A stretch of 64,000 bases of DNA from Ctenosaura bakeri (GCA_948474755.1 CAOLHI010000614.1:310001-374000); one strand, 5' to 3'; shown: positions 9,093-22,021, numbered from the stretch's first letter. The notes: generated by a model not told the origin, from the sequence alone. Numbers and translations are program-made.

Positions 9093-9240
9093 CCTGTTTC
9101 TTAATTTATCTTCCCAACAACCCCCTGTGGTATGCCAGTCAAAGGAAATGTCTCATTGTCATCCAGAAAGTTTCATGGTTTGGTGGAGAACTGAACCTGG
9201 ATCTCCAAAGTCCAAGTAGAACACTCTAAACACAACACCA
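9093..9240 (-). mobile_element. SINE interrupted by the DIRS element, part 2
   Basis: This is the 5' half of the same minus-strand SINE. It contains CAACAACCCCCTGTGG, a remnant of the GGTCACCCAG-type region and a tRNA-like head in reverse orientation (GATCTCCAAAGTCCAAG...). Joined at GGTTC/TCTCC it reads as one continuous repeat. Confidence 0.75.
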
Positions 9241-11177
9241 CAGATTGAAAAATCCAAGACATTTCTCCTGTAATTGGATATGAAACCAATGTGAATTCAG
9301 TTTGTCTGCAGGACAAACTCTGGACAAAATGATGAGGAGATGCAGAGGAACACAATGTAGGATTTACCTTAAGAATGACAACGTCTGGTCCAAACTCTTT
9401 TCCATACATCTATTGAAATATTTTATTTAATCTGTGTCTCCATGTACAATGATAGAATTGTATCAATGTTATAAAACTGTCACACCACGGTTAAAGCTGA
9501 GAGGTCATCTAGCTGTGGTCAGATCTGCACTTTCTGCCATACTATTCATGATCTTTCAGAAATAGCAACAATTCATCTCCTTATATGGGTATTCCAGGAG
9601 CTGGCATGCGCGGTAACAGAAATTCAGGAAGGGCCCCAAAAATTGAAAACTCTAACTGTGATATAGGGAGTTGAAGAATAAGTCATTATAGCTCTATACT
9701 GTACAGGATTGGATTTCAGAGGTGTGATTACAAACCAAACAGCAACTCTATGCACTGTATTTATACAAATTATATGCCTTCTTCATTAAAAAAAATCAAT
9801 GCTATCTTTACTCAAGAAACCTCCCCAGTCTAATCTCAGTCAGAGGTTTCTTTTTAAATTGAACAACTAATTGAAACTTACTCAGGCATATCACGTCTTA
9901 CACAGAATGAGCAATGACACAATGCACATAGTTCTGTCTTCAGAAAAATATCCATCCATCCGTCCACTTGTCCATTCATCCATCCATGCTTTTTTTTTTT
10001 TTTAATACTCTACCTTTTTCCCAGACTGGGACTCAAGGCAGCTTATAAAATAGAATTACACTTAAAAACCCCCCACATGTGGTTAAAAACATGCATAAAG
10101 TTAATAACTATGGGATAAAATGAATGATTCAATAGTTAGGCATAAACGTTTAAACAATATGAACTGTTTGCAACAAGGACAGGAACCAATTTTTAGTTAT
10201 GTTTTGTTAGTTTTTGTTCTGGTCATGTGTAGGTTAGGATGTTTATTGATGTTTGTATGAATGTATTTTTTTTTTGTTTTGTTTAAGTAGTATGTTTGGT
10301 TTGTGTTATTTTTTCTTCTTTTTTACTCAGGGAAAAAATGTAAAAAATGCAAAAAAGTTGAGAAAAAAGTTGAGTGTTATACTATCAAGAAAATTAAAAC
10401 CACATAAAATATGACTTTAAAACAAAGAATAAAAGCAGTGCAGTACCATCAAAAGCCATTTTATAAAACAGTCAATTCCCCAAGGCTTATTAAAGGAATA
10501 TTAAAAATATTAATATTAATTAAACTATTAATATTAATAATTAATATTAAAAAGAGTCATGTACCACTGAGGAAAAAAAATTCCAGCAAAGAATATGAGA
10601 AACTCTCATTGTTATGGAGAGAGTTTATGAGATATGAACAACTAGAAGGACAGTTTTTCATCTGTCCACCCATCTTGAAAAGCATTCCACAAATCCTACA
10701 TACTACATGTCCAACTGGGTGAAGGCTTGCTCTGTCTTCTGTGGTCAGAAGGGCCTCACTCAGAAGAAGTATCTCTGTCTAATTTTTCAGGGGTCCTCCT
10801 TTCCACACGCAGCATAGCTGACACCATTCAGCAGGTCTCCCATACTTTGTGAAGTATTTTGGGGGGGGGAGGCTGTGGGCAGTGACATAGTCTGTTTTGA
10901 TCAGCCAGGCATTTGTATGCTTAAATCTAGGCTCAACAGAAGCATATCTAGGGTGGGGACAAGTAGGACACGTGCCTTGGGTGCCAATGCTGGGGCGGGG
11001 GGTCAAAAAAGCTATGTTGGAAGATTTAGTGGCAGTCGAGGAAAAGGAGGAGGGTTGCCCTCGGTGATATTTATGCCAGATATGCCACTCTGGCTCAAAC
11101 CATTGGGAGGAAAGAAAATCCCATGAACCTCTGTACAAAGGGGGGTGGAGTTGGATTGCATTGGAAGTGGCCTTGAA
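9241..11177. other. Intergenic, little recognisable
   Basis: A poly-T run at 9990-10003 leads into a LINE or SINE-type 3' tail (ACTCAAGGCAGCTTATAAAA, about 10030-10050). AT-rich simple sequence occupies 10200-10560. No coding feature or clear element was seen. Confidence 0.5.
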
Positions 11178-11346
11178 TCAAAGCAGCGTGTTTGTCCCTC
11201 TAGCGTAGTATTGTTTACTCTGATTGGCACCAGTTTTCTGAATTCTTTCTTGTCACTTGCTGCCTGATTTAAGCAGAGATGCTGGGGATTGAACCAGTGG
11301 CCTGCATGTGAAGCATTTGCTGTATCACTGAGTTATGGTCTGTCTC
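11178..11346 (-). mobile_element. tRNA-derived SINE
   Basis: On the minus strand this reads as a tRNA-like head (ATAACTCAGTGATACAGC, then GGTTCAATCCCCAGC as B box). A body with CCAATCAGAGTAAACAATAC follows, as in the widespread reptilian SINE with that internal sequence. The 3' end is degraded. Confidence 0.7.
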
Positions 11347-11711
11347 CAAACTGTGGCTTATTGTTACAATAATGTGTAGATGCATACCTTTCGCTGACCT
11401 CTGCTTTCTGTTCTGTTTATGAGGAGGAGGAAGAGGAGGGATGAGATAAAACAATTTCATTTGTAGAGTGCAATGAACTACACCTGGGTTCCCATGAGTT
11501 TTTCTTCTTGAGTGATCCCAGCCAGTCAGGTATTACTTTATGTATATGATGTCACTGGACGGCAAATGTTAGAGTCATGGCAATGCTCCCCACACTGGGC
11601 TCTGTGGGAGAGCATAACCAATCAGGGCCACTTGCAAAGTGATCTGAGGAGCAAGGCAAGAGAACTTCAAGTGACCATTTTGCCAGGGCTTTGCCGGCTG
11701 AAAGGAAGTAA

Positions 11712-12349
11712 TGTTACTGCGGTCTAGGCCTACTCAGAGATGGTACTCGATATCACTTTGATATCAAACAATTTGGCTTTCCTCTGCCACCCTGCTCCAC
11801 ATGTTTGTGAGGCCACCGGACAAGCACGTAAACATGCACGGCTGACAATTGCTGGACATTCCATTCTCCACCCAGGCAGGCCAGATACAGCCGGTTCGTT
11901 GCTTCAGGGACCTCTTCGGCAAACACCTCATTGCATATGCACGATACTAACAAAGGCTCCCTGCCCCGAGCAGGCAACCTGACAAAGCTATACTAAGCGC
12001 TCCGCCTTTGCATACTGGCTACACTATTGTTAATTCAGCTCTGATTCAATCATGCTAAATTCTGACCTTTCCAAAGCTTTGTCCCGTGCCTAAAACGCAT
12101 TGTTCCCACCGAGTAAGGCATGGCCTGCAGTCACATCTCTCCTTATAAAAACCCCTGATTCCGAGACCATCCTCAGATCATTCCCGAGTTCCAGACCGTC
12201 TTGCTGCCGCTTTGCCCGGTGAGCTTCCCCTCAGCCCCTTGTGCTGAGCTTCTTCATCGCACTCTAACTCTGCTCTCAAGATCCAGGACTACGAGACAGG
12301 TGTTGTATTACCCATTTCCCTCTAAAAATCTCTGTTCCAAGTCAACCTT
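11712..12349 (+). mobile_element. LTR, 3'-truncated copy (family A)
   Basis: It begins TGTTACTGC and aligns by eye with the full LTRs at 34353-35262 and 61272-62182, through the TATA box (TATAAAA at 12144-12150) to about 12349. There it stops, and the expected AATAAA and U5 part are missing. I see no internal retroviral genes nearby. Confidence 0.85.
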
Positions 12350-15300
12350 GGAACACCTACAGTGGTGCAGTAGAACCAGAACTAGGACATTTGAATTTGT
12401 AGAGATGATGACAAGATTCTCTTCTCCTCTCTGAACACAGCTGAAACTCCCATAGTACCTGGTGATGGTGGGAGGGGAAGATTTTCCCCAGGAATTATAT
12501 ATTGTTGTGAGCTACCCTGTCCTAATGCAAACAGTCTTGGTGGGTTGGCTTGGTCTTGAATAGTCAATTAAGATCCATTAGCTTTCCAAAAGGGCTGCTC
12601 CCTTTGAAGATGAAAACTACTACACTGGGATTGTTGTTATGGTTCAAAACAGCTGCCTGATTTGTTTTTAACTCTCGTTGGAGGCATGCTTATGGGGACT
12701 CATACAATGAGTCCTGAACTTCAGAATTTACCACTACATTGTTGGATCTGTAACCCTATCCCAGCTGTGTGCACCACTCTCAGCCTCGCTGTGGATCTGT
12801 GCATTTGAGCCTACCGGTAAGTGTATGTCTAGTTTAACCTGGAGATCAGGAGGTGGATGAAAGGTGAGTGGGAAATCTCTCTGCCTCTTATTCTGTCCTG
12901 ATAAAGCTCGGGGAAGTAATTCATCTTCAAAAGATCTCTAAAGCTCCTTTGAAATAAAATGATTAAAGGCTGTCTCTCCTCTCATCCCACATCAGACGCA
13001 CCATTACACTGTCTTGTGTCCCCCTTGACTATAAATGCACTTTTTTTTTGGTCCTAGCTGCAAGTTTTGTTTTAGAGTGAGAGTTAACATACTGTTACCA
13101 GTGAGGTTCATTACAGCAACATCAAAGCAAACTCCCCCATTCTAATCACGCTGCAGTCTTTTAATTTGCGTTATAGTTAAATATGGGTGTAAGCAGTGGA
13201 GACTAAGGTGGACCAAAGGATGGTGTTTATGAATCTTGTTTTGAAAGTGTAGATTTGCTGATAGGGAAAGTATGGATTTGATGAGGGGGAAAATAAATTC
13301 ATGTCTTCAATCTCCTTACCGTGTTTGCTCTGAAGTAAATCCCAAGGAAATCAGTGGGTCTTCATTCTAAGTAAATTTGGGTTAAAATCAAGCTGCAAGA
13401 TGATTGTTCTGGTCAAGTTAAATTAATGAGCACATCTGGTTGCAGCAAGGGGGAGGTTACCGTCAAGGAAAATATGCACAGAATCACCTGGACCCAATTC
13501 AGAAATGGTAACTGTGAATAATGAGGTAGCAGTGGCCCAGAAGAAAAACAGCTTTGAACTGGGCCAGCTGTGAACTAGAGCCTCCTCTGGGTTAGACAGG
13601 ATTTTGGGAACGTGGATTTCAGCCTTTTTCAATGGACATTCTGCCCTCTGAAGTCTTAGCAGATAGATTTTTGACCCAGTCATATTAGACAGAATAGAAC
13701 TGAATTATTACAAACAAATCCTGCAACTAAATGTTGTAGTGTGGAGCATTCTTGTTCTTTGTTGGCTGGACAGAATCCTGCCTGGATGCTACATTTGCTT
13801 GTCCTTTCTACCTAGATTTCTACCCTTCCTTGTAGGGAGTCATCATCACTGGTATGTTTTTTTTTGGGGGGGGGAGTGGGGAGGACAGTGTTTCTCTGTA
13901 TAGTCCCTCTCCATGTTTACACTTCTACAAAACTTGGTGTTCCCCTAAACCTGCTGATACCTTCCTCCTGAATGAAGATAGTGCTGGTTTGGTTATGTGT
14001 GAAACAAGATTCTTAACCTTAACATCAGCTGGTGATGGTACTTTTTGTGTATCTGTGTGATGTTTTGTTTGTGGCTTCCTCATTTTCTTCAGAAGAGAAC
14101 TAAGTTGCAGCAACACACTTTTGAGGAAATAACATCTCCTTGGCATTTCAGAGTTAACATTCCCTTCTACCTTCTTTAGATAATAATTTTAACGTGACAG
14201 AGAGAAAACTGTTTCAGTCGCTTTATTAAAAGCTGGAGGTTTCTTCAAGATGGGCTGTGCTTGAGTTTTTCTTTTCATGTTTATTCTCTGCCCACTTACA
14301 CAACCAGTCACTGAATTTAAAAACCAAGGTGCTCCTTTTTGAGGGAGAATTCTCAGAAAGAATCAAAGAAGAGGTGGGAGAAGTGGAGTTCTCCAGATGA
14401 TGTTGGACTTCGGTTCCCATCAGCCCTATCACTGCCCTATCGCTTTTTATAGTGAGTGGCAAATATATTCCACCATCACCATAGCCAATGCACGGAATAT
14501 AGTGGGATATGCAATCCAACAATATTGGGAGGGCCACATCCCTGAATGCATGTCTGAAAGGAATTGAGTGTCCTCACCTCTGTGGTCAGTGCTACCCAAA
14601 GACATTTTGCTGCTCCAAGCAGAATCTGCACATGTCATCCCCACCACCCCCTTGCTGGAGCCAACACTTTACATACTGTACTATCCAGACACTGTTACTT
14701 GCCTTCTTCCAGTCTGCCTGATGGTGCCACAGGAGGCTGGTCACTCTCCCTTGGCCACACATGGCAGGTCTTGTTTGGAGTATTGTTAACCTCAGAGGTT
14801 GAACTGCTCAGTCAACTTCTTCCCATGGGAGCTGAGACTGACTCTTTCCTCCTTTGGTTTTAGATGAGCCATTAAATCTTTGTTTCAACCTCCTGGGGTT
14901 GCATTTTAAATGTAATTCTGTGCTCTGTTTCCAGAGATTGTTTTCCTCCTGCTTTAATTGGTTCAGCATGCTATTTATTACAATATTGTTTATATGTTTT
15001 AATTTGTGTGTTGCTTTGGGGACTGCAGCATGGTCTAGGAGGTTTTTTAGCAAATTGCAGAAAGCACAAAAGTAACCCAAGTAACAGTTACTTTGGAGGA
15101 AGTACTAGGATAAGAGATACATGAATTGGTATTAACTGTAGTGGAGTTTTCTGGTACTGGCTACAGTTCTGCACAGTTAGGCTGCCTATATCCCATCAGC
15201 ACCATTTAAGAAGTCTAACTGAAGGCTCCTCCAGACAGGACAAACAATTGCAGGCTGTAGTAATTCTTGTATTTCTCTGTTTTTTGGTTTTTGGTTTGTT

Positions 15301-16149
15301 TGTTTTTTTAAAAAAACAATATGGAAATGACATTTCCATTGTCACAGGCTATTTTCTGGTGATTCCTGGCAGCAGCTGCAGCCTTTTATTGTTAACCTCA
15401 AGTGGGTTTCTTTTTAATTCTGAGACACATTCCCTTCTCTTTTCTAAAGTTGTTTTTTTTTTTGTTTTTGGCGTGTGTTATGGTGCCATAGTGCATCAAA
15501 ACATCTGTGAAATGGCTTGCAGCCCAATTTCTCAGCCCCTGAAACTCTCTCCCAATGCCCTCCCTCACACTTAAGGAAGGAGATGAAGAAGAGAGAGAAA
15601 GTATAGGGCCACTATGCCAATCTCTCCTTTTCCTCTCCTTTCTCTGACCTGGTTTGGACCCTGCATGTCTGTTCTCCCCACCATGCCTCAACACCCCTCC
15701 TCACATTTTGATATTTGCAATTTTTCCACTTTTGTGAGAGTCCTGTGTCCTTAACCCTAGCAAATGTGGAGGGCTGACTTTAAATTAAAAAAAAAGAAAT
15801 CAGAAGGGAGAAAATTTGCCCTTCAAGCCATAGAACTACCTCAGCAAAACATGCCCACATTAAACAAAAATGTTTAAAAGAGCACTAGAGCACATCCCCC
15901 CACCCCCGCTACAAGCAGCCTCACAAACACAAAGAGTTGGTGTGGAAGCAACAACAATTAGCAAAACCCAGTGAGCGATATCTCAAGAACTCACACTTCT
16001 TTAGACGCATCTGGAAGAGCCTCATATTTCAATGAAGGCATTGTGCCTTCCGTAAATGGATGCTTGCATAATTGCAACTCAGGCTGTTTAGACCAGAAGA
16101 TAATACAGTGGTCAGATTTAGCAAATTTAAGAAAGCAAAAAAATATTTT
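12350..16149. other. Intergenic between LTR and TMEFF2 3' UTR
   Basis: This stretch holds a G-run at 13866-13874, a possible LINE tail near 14940-15060 and a pogo-like MITE fragment (about 15480-15770, minus). No gene was recognised. The open frames at 14226-14863 are short and featureless. Confidence 0.5.
15480..15770 (-). mobile_element. Pogo/Tigger-like MITE, fragment
   Basis: In reverse complement this matches the interior of the copy at 46346-46810, including the stretches around GGTCAGAGAA and TGAGAAATTGG and a TGTGAGG...AAAGTGGAAAAA border. The ends are poorly defined. Confidence 0.6.
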
Positions 16150-16450
16150 TTTCTCATCACTGAGTATTTATTATATATAACAAATACATGAAAAAGAAAA
16201 AAACTATATTGTGTGATATAAATAGTTTATTTACATTACAGAAAAAAACATCAAGACAATGTATACTATTTCAAATATATCCATACATAATCAAATATAG
16301 CTGTAGTACATGTTTTTTTTTTCTTTTTCATTGGTGTAGATTACCACAAATGCAAGGCAACATGTGTAGATCTTTTGTCTATAATACTGTATTTTGTAAA
16401 GTCCAAACCCTCTGCAGCTTACTTTTGCCATTGTGGAAACATGCTCTCTT
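16150..16450 (-). other. TMEFF2: TMEFF2 3' UTR with polyadenylation signals
   Basis: This AT-rich stretch lies directly downstream (minus strand) of the TMEFF2 stop codon. Two minus-strand AATAAA hexamers are visible as TTTATT on the plus strand at 16226-16231 and 16167-16172. The UTR may therefore end roughly 230-310 nt after the stop. Longer alternative 3' ends further down cannot be excluded. The end at 16150 is an estimate, not a mapped cleavage site. Confidence 0.7.
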
Positions 16451-16547
16451 TTAAATTAACCTGGTTGATGCTCTGGTTGTGTTGTCTGAACTGTAGTGCC
16501 CCGTGTTTTGCTTCTGCCTGTGGATTCGGTTGCTCCTGGGACATTTC
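16451..16547 (-). CDS. TMEFF2: TMEFF2 terminal coding exon (cytoplasmic tail, stop)
   Basis: This exon encodes the short cytoplasmic tail of tomoregulin-2, a type I membrane protein with two follistatin modules and one EGF-like module. Read on the minus strand it begins after a TTACTTTCAG acceptor. Its first G completes an Arg codon (AG|G) split with the exon at 25075-25233. It then encodes KCPRSNRIHRQKQNTG and ends in ASTRLI and TAA (stop at 16451-16453). The length is 97 nt: one base plus 31 codons plus the stop. The tail matches the vertebrate TMEFF2 C-terminus as I recall it, including the basic stop-transfer stretch after the membrane helix. The related TMEFF1 has a similar layout, but this tail fits TMEFF2. 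No database comparison was run. Confidence 0.95.
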
Positions 16548-17489
16548 CTGAAAGTAATCGAGGAATGGGATGCAAAGAAGAGAAAGGGAACATGAAATTT
16601 GCTTTAGCAAAGGACAGCAGAAGTAACACAAAGACTGAGGGCCATGGAAAGGCAGCTGAGAATGATAGGCTGTCTATACAACTCATCTTTCCCTGGCTGC
16701 ACAGCTATGGCTACTCTTTCCAGAGCAAAAAGGGGCAATCCTTTTTTTTTTCTTTTTCTCAGAACACTGATTCTTATTTGGTAGTCTGAAAATGCCAAGG
16801 CATTTCTCCAGGGATTTGCTGGAAGCCAGAGTTACTTGAATGTCCTGGTTAAAATATGGCTAGGAGGCAGCTGAAAAGTAACATATAGAAAAAGCTTGGG
16901 GAAATCTTCATATATATCCCCAAGTCTCTGATATAATCAGTGGCTGAGATCCTTCATTCTGTGTGTGGAGTGTAATGCTCTGAACATACAGGCGTTTTTT
17001 TGTGCGTGTCAAGCCTTGGTGAGGCATTCCTATGGCTTTTTAATGTTCAGGTGAAGCAGGCAGATCTGGCTAATCCTGGCTTCAGTGGCCTAGCCAGAGG
17101 AAGGAACATGAGGCCAGTTTCTCTGTCTGCTGACCATAAAATAACTGTAGCAGTGGCCCACAGGATTTGGCAACTGCCTGGAGGGGAAGATTGTGATGGC
17201 ATATATAGGGCTAATGAATAAACTCCTTGCCCATGTCCAAAGGAAGGCAGACCTGAGTTACGTGTGTGTGTGTGAGAGAGAGAGTGCCATCAACAGGATC
17301 CCAACCCTTGTTTTTTTCTTCAGTTGACCAGTTTAAAAGGATGCAATGGTGGTTTTGGAGTACATCAATGCAACAGGTTTATTCCAAAGGTTTGTCAGCT
17401 CTGCAGTTGGATTGCCCTTGTTTACTCTGTGCTGATTTGAAACGTAATTATTTTTTTTAAATGGACCTTTTATTACTTGCCTTTTTGCC

Positions 17490-17603
17490 AAGACAACATA
17501 ATGGTCCTCTTCCTCATTTTTATTCTTCCAACAACCCTGAGGTAGTTTAGACCAAGAACAAGTGATTTGCCCTAGGGCACCCAGTGGGATTTATGGCTGA
17601 ATC
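17490..17603 (-). mobile_element. SINE fragment, same type as the DIRS-interrupted copy
   Basis: It contains CAACAACCCTGAGGTAG followed by GGCACCCAGTGGGATTTATG, the reverse-strand signature of this SINE. It is truncated by the adjacent MITE at 17607. Confidence 0.6.
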
Positions 17604-17606
17604 TTA

Positions 17607-17788
17607 GGCCATTTCCGCACTACACAGTTATAGTGCTATTATTCTACTTTCAATATCTTGCGGAATTTTGGGATTTGTAGTTTACTGAGGCCAAAGAGCC
17701 CTCTGGCTGAGAATTCTAAATGCTCCTCCCTATATAGGATGCTGAAAGTGGAATAACAGCACTATAACAATGTAGTATGGAAATGGCC
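17607..17788. mobile_element. Harbinger-like palindromic MITE
   Basis: The terminal inverted repeats are GGCCATTTCCGCACTACAC and the mirror ending GGAAATGGCC. It is flanked by TTA on both sides (17604-17606, 17789-17791). The interior is itself nearly palindromic around the GAGCCCTC centre. Confidence 0.85.
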
Positions 17789-17796
17789 TTAGAATC

Positions 17797-17905
17797 ATAT
17801 AGTCATAGCGCTGAAGAGACCACAAGGCCCATCCAGTCCAACCCCACCCTCCAGCTGAATGGAGATTTGAGCCTGAGTGACTCTAATCCTAATCCAGCAC
17901 CCTTA
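17797..17905 (-). mobile_element. CR1 LINE 3' fragment
   Basis: AGAATCATATAGTCATAGC then GACCACAAGGCCCATCCAG is the reverse complement of the CR1 3' terminus (ATTCTATGATTCT type). Only about 110 bp remain. Confidence 0.8.
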
Positions 17906-18989
17906 ACACAATAGTAGTTCTGTACTTCTTCACTTGTTCAAGTACATGTGGGTGTTTCAGCACAAAAAGGTAACGTAAGTAAGTCATAGTCTATTCCCCC
18001 CCCCCAAAATAAAGATTTTAAAAGATTACATTGACTTGAAGTCTAATTACCATGAACTGATTTCTGTTCACTGATTTTTTCTCCTTCACTCTCCTTTTCC
18101 CTGAAAGGTTTTCTTTTCATTTTTGATTTCTTTATTATTTTAAAAAACAAAAAAAACAGCTGCCTTAATATCAGATCAATGGAACTGAAACAGTCAACCA
18201 AAAAACCTTTCATACACTGGGAGAAGAAATTGAAAAATTAAAACATTAATCATTTTTATTTGAAAACAAAAGAAAGGGATACCATGCTGAAGAAAAACTT
18301 GTCATTGTTTATTTCTTCTGTTTTGGGCTTGCACCACCAGTTGCTCAGACAAAAATTATAAACCAAAGGCTTGATTGCCACATAGATAATGAAAGTTGTT
18401 CACAAGATTTCCAATGCAGCATAACTGGAAATTGTACAAGGCATAAGAACCTAAGGGTTAAGGACTATGTAACAGCAACCCCTCCAAACTGTTCACTATT
18501 GAAGACTGGGACACATGTGGCCAAGGAACATGAGGGTGTGGTCAAGATGGCAAAAGTTATTAATGAAGAAGAACTCACAAGCTAGGAGAGTCTACAACAG
18601 TTTGCTTTTGCCTGATCCTACTGGGAAGGGTACAGTTCCTTCTTCGTCTCTCCCCCTGCTGCATTCATTGAGCGCAAACAACTTTTTGCACTTTGAACTC
18701 AGTTTGAAGCAATTGAAGTAAACTGAGGACAAAGAAGTAAAGAGGGAAGAGGGACATTTGAAAAGTGGCTGAAATAGCAGGATGAAAGATGGTTAGTTGG
18801 GACTGTCCCTGCCAAACTGGGACAGTTGTGTGACAGGATAAGGCATGGGAGGCAGCAGAAAGGGGGAACTGAAAAGAAGCAGTGGTCCTTTCTTGTGCAA
18901 GGGACAGAGTCTTCCATTCATGCTATGGCAACTTGTCCACGATGGGGAAAAGGGAAATAATTATGGTGATTGTAGAAATCACTAGTACT

Positions 18990-19172
18990 GTGTAGCATTG
19001 GACTAGGACTGTGGGAAACCTAGGTTTGAGTCTCCACTCAGTCATGTAGATTTACTGGATGATCTTGGGAAATTCACACTCAATGTCAGAGAAAGGCAAC
19101 AGCAAGTCTCCCCTGAATAAACTCCATGATAGGGGCACCATAAGTTGAAGTCTGCATGAAGGCACATAACCA
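18990..19172 (+). mobile_element. Sauria-type tRNA SINE
   Basis: It carries GCATTGGACTAGGACTGTGG, a GGTTTGAGTCTCCACTC B box, a GAGAAAGGCAACAGC body and an ATGAAGGCACATAACCACA end. The copy is diverged. Confidence 0.8.
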
Positions 19173-20784
19173 CAGCTGTGATTATAGAGATGTGCATACG
19201 CATGTGCATGTGTGCATGCACTGGGTCACACACAGACGGGGATATGTAGTCTTTTTTCCTCCTCTATTAAAAATTCTCCCAGCCAGCCTGATCTCTTCAA
19301 GGTAGTTTACAAAAATATGATTTCATCTGCGCACTTAAAAAAATTAAATATACTGCTTCTCCACTGACAAATTCCACAGCTTGTAACAACAAAAACCATA
19401 AGTTTCATAAAACTTCTTTAGAAGCAGTATCCCCTAAACACTCTTCTGCTTCAAAAGTTGGTGTAAATGTGCATGGTGGGTGGAAATATAAGCAATTTTT
19501 GCCCTTTCACTGCCTCTTTGAATGTCCGCTGCCACCTTCTTCATTGTTCTAGAGGGGTATCAAGCCCTATGGATCAGATTTGGGAAGGCATCAGGGGATG
19601 TAAATGGAGAGAGGAATTGGTGGTAACCAAGTCCACTCATATGACCCAGTAGACAGTCACTGAATTTCTACAAATGAAAACAAACAAACAAAACAAACCT
19701 CTGCCATTTGTGAGTGCAAATTTTGGATCTAATGCCATATAAAGTGAAATTTCTTTAAAAAAATTAGAAAAGCCTATCTTACAAAGCAAACTAAAGAAAC
19801 CCTCCTCCCATACTGCACAGGAAATGCTAACAGAAACTCAGTCGAGCAATCAATACAAATAATAAAGCAGAAGTAAAAACAGTCGAGCTAGTTAAAACTC
19901 TAGGAATCATAAAATAATAAAACAGAAAAACAACTTTTAAAAACATTGAATACCCTGGTGAACAGGGATGTATATCCGATTTCTGAGGTAAAGCATTATA
20001 AATAACAAAATAATTGTATCGTATTTCCCTTACACATTACATTGTGTCTAAAATGCTACATTATACCTATTACCATGGATTTCTCTTACTAGACCCAGGT
20101 ACTAACTATCCATCACAGGTCTAAGAACCCGGGAGAGGTCTTTCTGTACATTGTCAAAATCATCCATAGAACTAACTATAGAGTAAGTACTTGTACTTAA
20201 CACTCCCTAGTTCTTTGACCTCTATGATGAATTCAGTTCTGAAAATTGTCAACATTTATACTTAAGTCTAAACAGCATGGGCATTTATTTCCAGTCTCGT
20301 GGAATTATACTGCTGTACCTGATGATTACAAACACTTGCTTCTGCAATGTTGTTTATACTCACAGTCCAAATCTATGTATCCTGACTCAGAACACTGGAT
20401 TTTCCAGTGCTCAGTGGGACTTCCAAATTGGGCTGCAATTCTATATGGACGCACTCATGAGCCAGTGCCATTGAGCTCACTGGAGGTTACATCTGAGGAG
20501 ATATTTTCTGCAGTTGGTTAGGGTTGCACTGTCAGCCTTCACAGAACTTATCTTGCTCAGACAGCTTGCATGTGTATAGAGAGTATTCCTATGGATTTAA
20601 AATGCTGGAGCAGGGAAAAGAAGCAATCTGATTCAAAGTGAAAGCAAGGAATCAATTTGTAAGGAGGAATGCAATATAACACACAACACACCTAGATGCA
20701 ACAGCAGTGCACAGCGGTGGAGCTTGGAGTGTGGGGGGGCAGGGCTGTGGTGTGGGGTGTGTGGCCACGGTGCATGGGGGCCAA

Positions 20785-20871
20785 AGGCCCCTTCCTAAAC
20801 TGCAAATCCCAGGATTCCATAGGATGTTGAAAGTACAATAATAGCACTATAACAGGTTAGTGAGGAAATGG
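20785..20871. mobile_element. Harbinger-like MITE, half copy
   Basis: Only the right half is present: CTGCAAATCCCAGGATTCC followed by ATAATAGCACTATAACAG and GAGGAAATGG. It abuts a SINE fragment. Confidence 0.75.
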
Positions 20872-20975
20872 ACTGGGAGACCAGTGTTCAGATCCTTGCT
20901 TGGGATCTTCTTGAAAGATTCACTTTAGGGTCTCCTTAAGTCACTTGAAGTGACTTGAAGCCCCACAACAACAAC
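20872..20975 (+). mobile_element. Sauria-type SINE, internally deleted
   Basis: The head GGGAGACCAGTGTTCAGATC passes directly to the tail region and ends in CCCACAACAACAAC. It includes a local AGTCACTTGAAGTGACT palindrome. Confidence 0.65.
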
Positions 20976-21102
20976 ATATAGGATTCCTGGGGAAAGATTC
21001 CTCAGGAATTCGATTAGCAGCAATGTTTGGTTGCCTCACTCTGTTAAAATATTCTTTTGGTTGATCGACTGTGGCTGGCATCTTGTTAGTGACATAGATA
21101 AG

Positions 21103-22021
21103 TGTTACCCCACTGGAAAACCCTGTCCCAGGGTCTACAATTTTGATATTAAAATATGATTCAATGTGCCTGAGAGGTCACCTGGATGAGCACATAGGCA
21201 GCAATGGTTAAACGATCAAAAACCAGGTCAGGCCAGTAAAATCCCCAGTTACGTAGCCCCAGGAGACCTCAAGGTGTGCAAACCCACAGTAAACAAAGGG
21301 TCCTCAGCCACTGAGGAGCCAACTTGAGGGGATTACCATCTTTTCCCCAAGTTGAGCACCGACAGCAATAAAATCCTATCAGGCAAGGACCATCTACATA
21401 AATTCACACCACAACCCAATGCAACTGAAGATCCTGAAACTTTGGCAACACCTTGTGATCACATCATGCAAAAGGAGTTGCCATCATGGAGCTTCTTTTC
21501 CGTTGCAATACCTATTGTTCTCCCCGGGAAAGGATTAGCCCTCCAGGTACTTTTTCCCCTACAAATAGTCCCTGTTTTTGAGAGTTTCTTTGGATCACTC
21601 CCAGTCATCCCAGCAGATTGTTTCTCCATCTGTTTAGTGATCCCCTCATCCCTCTCTGTGATGAACTCCACTTCTCCACTGGGGTAATACTGCACTTCAG
21701 GAAAAGGTGCAGTATTACCCCAGCTACAATCCCTTCAATATTCACCCTATCCAGTTTCCTCTCTTTTGCTTCTTAATAGGTCTTGAGTGAGTGTGTGAGT
21801 GATTGCGTTGATGTGTGAGACTTTCAGTCAATAAAATCATTTTATTGGACATCTTCGTTTGGTTTTTGGCTTGGCCTGACCCCGTAAAAACTGGGTAAAA
21901 AGACCCCGCTAGGTTACCCTGCGTCTCACATTGCTATTGCTTGTGCTCTGGCTAGTTTCCATTCCCCATCACGTGACGCACATTAAGGCATCCCCCAAGG
22001 GACCCTAGAAATCAGGGTAAA
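21103..22021 (+). mobile_element. Solo LTR (related family B) with 4-bp TSD
   Basis: This 919-bp unit begins TGTTACCCC and ends ATCAGGGTAAA. The 4-bp duplication TAAG lies at 21099-21102 and 22022-22025. AATAAA is at 21830-21835, followed by a GGCTTGGCCTGACCCCGT region shared with the other LTRs. No internal retroelement sequence adjoins it, so it is a solo LTR. The 5' part differs clearly from family A. A 17-bp perfect hairpin lies at 21679-21723. Confidence 0.88.
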
